Assembly (NCBI RefSeq): GCF_032911445.1 | Contig: NZ_JAWJEJ010000001.1 | Coordinates: 3,038,001-3,102,000, forward strand | From: Sphingomonas sp. HF-S4 | Lineage (GTDB): Bacteria > Pseudomonadota > Alphaproteobacteria > Sphingomonadales > Sphingomonadaceae | Reading direction: 5' to 3' | Length of the DNA: 64,000 nt | Part shown: positions 57,382-64,000 of the stretch, piece by piece | Layout of the letters: every line of letters starts with the position of its first letter | Position numbering within the stretch: the first letter of the stretch is position 1 | The notes under the pieces: generated by a model | What the model saw: only the letters and a program-made list of their open reading frames with translations | The model's database searches: none | Told to the model about the DNA's origin: nothing | Program-made: the position numbers and the translations under genes

Positions 57382-59658
57382 ATGGCCCTTACCGCCGCTG
57401 CGTCCGCCCGCGAGATCCTGACCCGCCTTCACGACGTGATGGCCAAAAAGCTGCCTGCGCAGTCCAAGCTCAATTCGGTGGTCGAGATCATCGGCACGGC
57501 GCTGGATAGCGAGGTCTGCTCGATCTATCTGCTGCGCGAAGGGCTGCTCGAACTGTTCGCGACGCGGGGGCTGGCGCAGGAGGCGGTCCACGTCACTACG
57601 CTGGCGCTGGGCGAGGGCCTGGTCGGCACGATCGCCGGGAATGTCGAGACCTTGAATCTCGACGAGGCGGCGACGCATCCCGACTTCGTCTATCGCCCCG
57701 AAACGGGGGAAGACCGCTTCCACAGCTTTGCCGGGGTGCCGATCATCCACCGCGAGCGCGCAGTGGGTGTGCTCGCGGTCCAGCATGTCGAGCCGCGGCG
57801 CTATGCCGATGTCGAGATCGAAGCGCTGCAGACCGTGGCGATGGTGCTGTCGGAGCTGATCGCCAACGCCGATCTGATCGACGCAGCGGGCGGCGGATCG
57901 ACCCGGCCGCAACCGACCGCGGCTGCGCATGCGCATGGCTTCAAGCTGGTCGAGGGCATGGCGGCCGGGGTCGCGGTGTTCCACCAGCCGCGCATCATGA
58001 TCGAGCATACCGTCGCCGAGGATGTCGAAGTCGAGCGCCACCGCGTCTATGCGGCGTTCGACAAGATGCGCGACCAGATCGAGCGCATGGCAAGCCAGGC
58101 CGAATTCGGCGGCGGCGGCGAGCATGACGAGGTCCTGCAGACCTACAAGATGTTCGCGTACGACGAAGGCTGGTCGCGGCGGATCAACGAGGCGATCGAC
58201 AGCGGCCTTACCGCCGAGGCGGCGATCGAGCGCGTCCAGCAGCGCACCCGCCAGCGGATGCGCGAGATCGATGACGCGCTGCTCCGCGATCGGATGCACG
58301 ACCTGGAGGATCTCTCCAACCGGCTGCTCCGCATCGTCTCGGGCCAGCTCGGTACTGCGGCGCAGATGGGGCTGCGGCACGATTCGATCCTGATCGCGCG
58401 CAACCTGGGACCTGCCGAGTTGCTCGAATATGACCGGCGGCGATTGAAGGGCGTGATCCTGGAGGAAGGCTCGCTCACCGCGCACGTCACGATCGTCGCG
58501 CGGGCGATGGGTGTGCCGGTGCTCGGCCGCGTCCGCGACATTCGCAAGCTGGTTGCCGAGGGCGACATGCTGCTGCTCGATACCGGCGAGGAAAGCCTGT
58601 TCATCCGCCCGAGCCCGGCGATGGTCGAGGCGTTCGAAGCGAAGCTGGTGCTCAGCCAGAAGCGCCGCGCGGCGTTCGCGCAGTTGCGCGGCGAAGTGCC
58701 GGTGACCACCGATGGGCACCGCGTCACGGTGATGGTCAATGCCGGGCTGCGCGACGACTTGGCGGCGCTCGACCTGACCGGGGCCGACGGGATCGGGCTG
58801 TTCCGCACCGAATTCCAGTTCCTCGTATCGGCCACCCTGCCCCAGCGCGAGGCGCAGCGCCGGCTGTACAAGGACGTGCTCGAAGCCGCGGGCGACCGCC
58901 CGGTCACGTTCCGCACCGTCGACATCGGCGGCGACAAGGCGCTGCCCTATCTCAACCATGACGAGGATGGCGACGAGGAGAATCCAGCGATGGGCTGGCG
59001 CGCGCTCCGGCTCGCGCTCGACCGCGACGGCCTGATGAAGGCGCAGGCGCGCGCGCTGATCGAGGCAGGCGCCGGGCGGACGCTCAACATCATGTTCCCG
59101 ATGGTCTCCGAGCCCTGGGAGTTCGACGCGGCGCGCGAGCTATTCGAGGCGCAACGCGCCTGGCTGGCATCGCGGGGCAAGAAGATGCCGACCGAGATCC
59201 GCTATGGCGCGATGCTCGAAGTGCCGGCGCTCGCCGAAGTTCTGGATCTGCTTCTGCCTCGGATCGACTTTTTGTCGATCGGCACCAACGATTTGACCCA
59301 GTTCCTGTTCGCCGCCGATCGCGCGCATCCCAAGCTGGCGCTGCGCTACGACTGGCTGAGCCCGTCGATCCTGCGCTTCCTCAAGCGCGTCACCGACGCG
59401 TGCCATGCGGCCGACGTGCCGGTGGGGGTGTGCGGCGAAATGGGCGGGCGCCCCTTGGAGGCGATGGCGCTGATCGGGCTTGGCATCGACCGGCTGTCGA
59501 TCACCCCCGCCGCAGTGGGGCCGATCAAGGCAATGGTCCGCTCGCTGGACCGCGCGCCGCTGGTCGCGACGATGGCGGGGCTGCTCGCCGATCCGCGCGG
59601 TTCGCTGCGCGAGACGCTGACCGCCTGGGCTACCGAGCATTCGGTCGAACTGGCCTGA
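57382..59658 (+). CDS. ptsP: phosphoenolpyruvate-protein phosphotransferase of the nitrogen PTS (EI-Ntr)
   Basis: First enzyme of the PTS-Ntr phosphorelay (PEP to HPr-like Npr to EIIA-Ntr), 758 aa, cytoplasmic. An N-terminal GAF domain (about 15-160; SLLREGLLELFATRG-like LLREGLLELFATRGL) precedes the EI domain. The phosphorylated His is in EEGSLTAHVTIVARAMGVPVLG, the PEP-binding residues in GIGLFRTEFQFL, the catalytic region in NIMFPMVSEPWEF and CGEMGGRPLEAMAL. This GAF plus EI order defines PtsP. Regulatory role on nitrogen, potassium or polyhydroxyalkanoate metabolism is known for relatives. Confidence 0.95.
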   Translation: MALTAAASAREILTRLHDVMAKKLPAQSKLNSVVEIIGTALDSEVCSIYLLREGLLELFATRGLAQEAVHVTTLALGEGLVGTIAGNVETLNLDEAATHPDFVYRPETGEDRFHSFAGVPIIHRERAVGVLAVQHVEPRRYADVEIEALQTVAMVLSELIANADLIDAAGGGSTRPQPTAAAHAHGFKLVEGMAAGVAVFHQPRIMIEHTVAEDVEVERHRVYAAFDKMRDQIERMASQAEFGGGGEHDEVLQTYKMFAYDEGWSRRINEAIDSGLTAEAAIERVQQRTRQRMREIDDALLRDRMHDLEDLSNRLLRIVSGQLGTAAQMGLRHDSILIARNLGPAELLEYDRRRLKGVILEEGSLTAHVTIVARAMGVPVLGRVRDIRKLVAEGDMLLLDTGEESLFIRPSPAMVEAFEAKLVLSQKRRAAFAQLRGEVPVTTDGHRVTVMVNAGLRDDLAALDLTGADGIGLFRTEFQFLVSATLPQREAQRRLYKDVLEAAGDRPVTFRTVDIGGDKALPYLNHDEDGDEENPAMGWRALRLALDRDGLMKAQARALIEAGAGRTLNIMFPMVSEPWEFDAARELFEAQRAWLASRGKKMPTEIRYGAMLEVPALAEVLDLLLPRIDFLSIGTNDLTQFLFAADRAHPKLALRYDWLSPSILRFLKRVTDACHAADVPVGVCGEMGGRPLEAMALIGLGIDRLSITPAAVGPIKAMVRSLDRAPLVATMAGLLADPRGSLRETLTAWATEHSVELA

Positions 59659-59768
59659 TCTTTCGGCGGATTTGCTGCAGCGGCGTTGACACTCGCTGCG
59701 CCGTGGGGGACACCCCCCGAAAGGCGGGAGTTCCCCGGGGCCGCAACCCTTCCGCCGGAGGTTAGAGT

Positions 59769-60587
59769 ATGGAAGGCGACACCGCCGACAACGCCACGCT
59801 GTTACCCGCGACCGTGGGCGAGAAGCTGCGGGCGGCACGCGAGGCGCAGAAGCTCGAGCTGAGCGAGATCGCCAGCCGCACGCGCATCCCGCAGCGGCAT
59901 CTCGAGGCGATCGAGCAGGGCAATTTCGCCAGCCTCCCTTCGGTGACCTATGCGATGGGGTTTGCGCGTTCCTACGCGCGTGCCGTGGGCGCCGACGAAG
60001 TCGCGCTGGCCACCCAGTTGCGCGGCGAGCTGGGCGATCGGCCGGAGCGCCCTGCCCCGCCCCCGGCCTATGATTTCGACGAGCGCTCGCGCACGCCGCC
60101 GACGGGGATCGTTGCGCTGGGCGTGGTGCTGGCGCTGCTGGTGACGATCGGCGCGGCGGTCTGGTACGGGACCGACTGGTTCCGTGGCGGCGCGCCGGCG
60201 ACCGAGGCGGCACCGATCGAAAACGTGACGGCGACCGAACCCGGCAATACGGCCGCGCCGGCGCCGGTGACCGGCGGGCAAGTGACGCTGGTCGCGACCG
60301 ACACCGTGTGGTTGCGCATCAACGACGCCAACGGCAAGCGGCTGTTCGAGAAGGAGATGGCGGCGGGCGAGCGCTACGACGTTCCCGCCGACGCCGATCG
60401 CCCGCGCGTGCGTACCGGGCGCCCCGACCGCATCCAGGTGTTGCTCAACGGTTCGCAGATCGCGCCGCTCGGCACCGGCGTCCAGACCGTCGAGACCGAG
60501 GTCAGTGCCGCGGCGCTCCAGGCGCGCGGTCAGCCCGCCGCGCCGGCGACCCCGCCTGCCGCCGGCAACGCGACGGCAACGCCTTAA
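59769..60587 (+). CDS. RodZ-like membrane protein with helix-turn-helix
   Basis: A 272-aa inner-membrane protein. The cytoplasmic N-terminal helix-turn-helix (about 18-80, VGEKLRAAREAQKLELSEIASRTRIPQRHLEAIEQGNF) is followed by a transmembrane segment near 115-135 (GIVALGVVLALLVTIGAAVWY). A periplasmic C-terminal DUF4115 domain follows (VTLVATDTVWLRINDANGKRLFEKEMAAGERYDVPADADRPRVRTGRPDRIQVLLNG). This is the domain order of the cytoskeletal protein RodZ. It stands upstream of cpoB-tilS-ftsH. Confidence 0.88.
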   Translation: MEGDTADNATLLPATVGEKLRAAREAQKLELSEIASRTRIPQRHLEAIEQGNFASLPSVTYAMGFARSYARAVGADEVALATQLRGELGDRPERPAPPPAYDFDERSRTPPTGIVALGVVLALLVTIGAAVWYGTDWFRGGAPATEAAPIENVTATEPGNTAAPAPVTGGQVTLVATDTVWLRINDANGKRLFEKEMAAGERYDVPADADRPRVRTGRPDRIQVLLNGSQIAPLGTGVQTVETEVSAAALQARGQPAAPATPPAAGNATATP

Positions 60588-60663
60588 GGCTGGCGACAGG
60601 TGCGCCGTGTCAGCTATACCGGCGCGATGTTTACCAAGATCCAGCACCGGGGGGTGTGACCCA

Positions 60664-61593
60664 ATGCGTATTCTGATGGCCGCCGCGGCTCTGTCCGCCC
60701 TTGTCGCCGGGACGGGCGTCGCGCATGCCCAGTCGACCGCGATCGAAGGCCGGGTCGACCGGCTCGAGCGGGAGATGCGCGCAGTGCAGCGCAAGGTCTT
60801 TCCGGGCGGCGCCGGGCAGACGCTCGAGCCGCAGATCGTCCCCGAGACCAACGTCAACGCGCCCGGCACGCCCGCGGGCAGCGCGCTCAGCGACCTTACC
60901 CAGCGCGTCGCCGCGCTCGAGAATCAGGTGACGTCGATGACCGGCCAGGTCGAGCAGGGCCAGTATCGGCTGCGCCAGCTCGAAGAGGCGTTCAATGCCT
61001 ATAAGCGCTCGACCGATGCGCGGCTGAAGGCGCTCGAGGACGGCGCGTCGAGCGTCGGCACCGGCGGCCCGGTGATCGCGCCGGTCGATCTCGGCGAGAC
61101 GCCGGCCCGCCCGACGCGCCCGCCCGCCGAGACCGCGACGCCCAAGCCGACCGGCACGCGCGCGCAGCAGGTCGCGGCGATCCAGAAGCCCAATAGCGGC
61201 GATCCCGCCGAGGACGGCTATACCTATGGCTTCCGCCTGTGGTCGGCCAAGCTGTATCCCGAGGCGCGCCGCGAGCTCGAGGCGGTGGCGACCAAGTACC
61301 CGCAGCATCGCCGGGCAAGCTATTCGCAGAACCTGCTCGGCCGCGCCTATCTCGATTCGGGCGCGCCCAGCCTCGCGGCGGTGGCGTTCTACGAGAACTA
61401 CAAGAAGAACCCCAATGGCGAGCGCGCGGCGGACAGCCTCTATTATCTGGCGCAGGCGCTGACCAAGCTCAAGAAGCCGGCCAGCGAGGTCTGCAAGGTG
61501 TATACCGAGCTCGACCAGCTGTATGGCCCGCAGCTTTCCGCCGAGATGAAGGCCGGCGTCGCCGAGGGACGTGTCGCGCAGAAGTGCAAGTGA
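60664..61593 (+). CDS. cpoB: cell division coordinator CpoB/YbgF-like
   Basis: A 309-aa periplasmic protein: signal MRILMAAAALSALVAGTGVAHAQ, an N-terminal coiled coil (RVDRLEREMRAVQRKVF, LTQRVAALENQVTSMTGQVEQGQYRLRQLEEAFNAYK), a Pro/Thr linker and a C-terminal TPR domain (DGYTYGFRLWSAKLYPEARRELEAVATKYPQHRRASYSQ, YYLAQALTKLKKPASEVCKVYTELDQLYG). This is the CpoB layout that coordinates PBP1B and Tol-Pal during constriction. Genes tilS and ftsH follow, the order usual in the class. Confidence 0.93.
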   Translation: MRILMAAAALSALVAGTGVAHAQSTAIEGRVDRLEREMRAVQRKVFPGGAGQTLEPQIVPETNVNAPGTPAGSALSDLTQRVAALENQVTSMTGQVEQGQYRLRQLEEAFNAYKRSTDARLKALEDGASSVGTGGPVIAPVDLGETPARPTRPPAETATPKPTGTRAQQVAAIQKPNSGDPAEDGYTYGFRLWSAKLYPEARRELEAVATKYPQHRRASYSQNLLGRAYLDSGAPSLAAVAFYENYKKNPNGERAADSLYYLAQALTKLKKPASEVCKVYTELDQLYGPQLSAEMKAGVAEGRVAQKCK

Positions 61594-61597
61594 GCTG

Positions 61598-62617
61598 GTG
61601 ACGCTCGACCCCGAAGTGGTCGAGCGGTTTCGGCGCGAGGCGGAAGCGCTCTGCTCCTCCCCAGGAGAGAGTACGGGGTCGGATGGCCCGCCGGGGCAGG
61701 ATTTTCGGTTGGGCGTCGCGGTGTCGGGTGGGCCTGACAGCCTGGCGCTACTGCTGCTGGCGCATGCCGCGTTCCCAGGCAAGGTGGTTGCCGCGACCGT
61801 AGATCACGGGCTGCGTGCCGAGGCGGCGGAAGAGGCCGCGTTCGTCGCCGGGATCTGCGCCCAGCTCGGCGTGCCGCATGACATTCTCACTGGCACGGTT
61901 TCCGAGGGCAACCTTCAGGATAGCGCGCGGGCGTTGCGCTATGCCTTGCTCGCCGATTGGGCGGCGGAGCGCGCCGGCTGGATCGCCACCGCGCACCAAC
62001 GGGACGATGTCGCCGAAACCTTGCTGATGCGCGCCCGGCGAGGTGCAGGCGTGGGCGGCCTGGCGGCGATGCCCGCGACACGGTCGTTGGGCGGCGCCAC
62101 GCTGATCCGGCCCCTGCTCGGCTGGTCGCGTGCCGAGCTGGAAGCGATCGTTGCCGCGGCGGGGATCGTGCCCGTGGAGGACCCATCGAACCGCGACCCG
62201 CGCTACGATCGCGCCCGCATGCGGCGGCTGCTTGCCGAATCGCCCGAGCTGCCCGCCGACCGGCTGGCGCTGGCGGCGCGCAACCTGCGCCATGCCGAGG
62301 ATGCGCTCGAATGGGCGGCGGAGCGGGAGTGGGTGGCGCGGACGCAGGTCGAAGCGGGCCTAGTGCGGCTCGATCCTGCGGGCTTGCCCTATGAATTGCT
62401 GCGACGGTTGGTCGAGCGGGCGATCGATTGCGTCCGCTTGGGGAAGGAAGAGGAAGGGCCGTCTTTCCCTGCGCCCCCTTCCCTTCGTGGAGACAGCCTC
62501 GACAGGCTCGTCGCCACGCTGCAATCGGGCGGCACCGGTACGATTGCGGGGGTGAAAGCCGCAGCGAAACGTGCTGAATGGCGTTTCAGCCCAGCTCCGG
62601 CGCGTCGATCGCACTGA
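61598..62617 (+). CDS. tilS: tRNA(Ile)-lysidine synthase
   Basis: Modifies the wobble C of the AUA-reading tRNA-Ile to lysidine using ATP and lysine. The 339-aa protein has the PP-loop LGVAVSGGPDSLALLLLAH and the family segments VVAATVDHGLRAEAAEEAAFV, WIATAHQRDDVAETLLMRARRGAGVGGLAAMP. A GTG start near the cpoB stop is used. Compared with relatives, an N-terminal Pro/Gly/Ser-rich stretch before the PP-loop and a GKEEEGPSFPAPPSLR stretch near the end look like small insertions. Confidence 0.93.
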   Translation: MTLDPEVVERFRREAEALCSSPGESTGSDGPPGQDFRLGVAVSGGPDSLALLLLAHAAFPGKVVAATVDHGLRAEAAEEAAFVAGICAQLGVPHDILTGTVSEGNLQDSARALRYALLADWAAERAGWIATAHQRDDVAETLLMRARRGAGVGGLAAMPATRSLGGATLIRPLLGWSRAELEAIVAAAGIVPVEDPSNRDPRYDRARMRRLLAESPELPADRLALAARNLRHAEDALEWAAEREWVARTQVEAGLVRLDPAGLPYELLRRLVERAIDCVRLGKEEEGPSFPAPPSLRGDSLDRLVATLQSGGTGTIAGVKAAAKRAEWRFSPAPARRSH

Positions 62618-62698
62618 TCGGCCCGCGCGGGTCCGTTGTTCCATTGCCATTAACCTGGGCGTGCCTATCTAGGTTGGGCGAAAGGGTTCGAGCTCGAT

Positions 62699-64000
<1,302 letters not shown>

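Noticed and set aside
57175..58959. 594-codon antisense frame over ptsP
   Set aside because: It is the shadow of ptsP, and no domain is recognisable in it.

Overview
The window looks like the chromosome of a sphingomonad (Alphaproteobacteria, Sphingomonas-like). The DNA is GC-rich, and several signatures fit this group: DivK beside a DUF3572 gene, an RNase E with an acidic insertion in its S1 domain, the cpoB-tilS-ftsH order, a PEP-PTS enzyme INtr, TorF and FadL-type outer-membrane proteins, DUF2147, and an ScfR/RamB-type regulator divergent from isocitrate lyase. No rRNA, tRNA, phage, insertion sequence or CRISPR array was seen. Most of the window is core chromosome. Its unusual content is several families of short palindromic repeats.

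Layout. 1-3.0 kb: the 5' part of a Tat-exported Gfo/Idh/MocA oxidoreductase, an OmpR/EnvZ-type two-component pair and a small secreted protein. 3.3-6.1 kb: a reverse operon of an APC permease, methylthioadenosine phosphorylase and an FKBP isomerase. 6.3-9.3 kb: an exported rhodanese, a GAF protein, a FadL porin and a DUF2147 protein. 9.5-12.5 kb: a glyoxylate-shunt locus (ScfR-like regulator, aceA, 51-aa protein). 12.5-19.6 kb: a GPH sugar transporter, acyl-CoA dehydrogenase, SDR, a PadR/membrane-protein pair, a nitronate monooxygenase-like protein and a TonB-like protein. 19.6-26.9 kb: a porin-like protein, lysC, ubiG, csaA, an EndoIII-like glycosylase next to ung, and an S41 lipoprotein protease. 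27-30.3 kb: divK, DUF3572, HAD, RidA, TorF and a DUF3035 lipoprotein. 30.3-34.9 kb: ribF-ileS-lspA. 34.9-38.2 kb: an overlapping operon thyA-glutaminyl cyclase-folA-dipeptidase. 38.2-44.5 kb: a RadC/JAMM protein, a lipoprotein methyltransferase, prfB, PBP1A and amidase. 45-49.9 kb: rne, an M48 protease with TPRs and a DsbA-like thioredoxin. 50-54 kb: an ABC exporter, GNAT, ornithine cyclodeaminase and a divergent Lrp regulator. 54-64 kb: maeB, an exported hypothetical, ptsP, a RodZ-like protein, cpoB, tilS and the 5' part of ftsH.

Functional themes. Acetate and fatty-acid carbon use is represented by aceA with its regulator, FadL, acyl-CoA dehydrogenase and maeB. Envelope biogenesis is represented by PBP1A, the amidase, the M48/DsbA pair, CpoB, the RodZ-like protein and LspA. 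Nucleotide and folate metabolism is represented by thyA, folA and mtnP.

The most unusual signal is the repeats. A ~100-bp element with 10-bp perfect hairpins at both ends is inserted in frame inside ileS, adding about 35 residues to an essential tRNA synthetase. A second copy, sharing a 42-bp identical end, lies directly upstream of an SDR gene and appears to supply its ribosome-binding site. A related 138-bp element occurs twice in opposite orientation, each time exactly at a tail-to-tail gene junction and with a terminator-like core. Two further palindromic families and fragments of repeat ends are also present. This resembles the protein-coding palindromic elements known in Rickettsia, but I infer that from architecture only.
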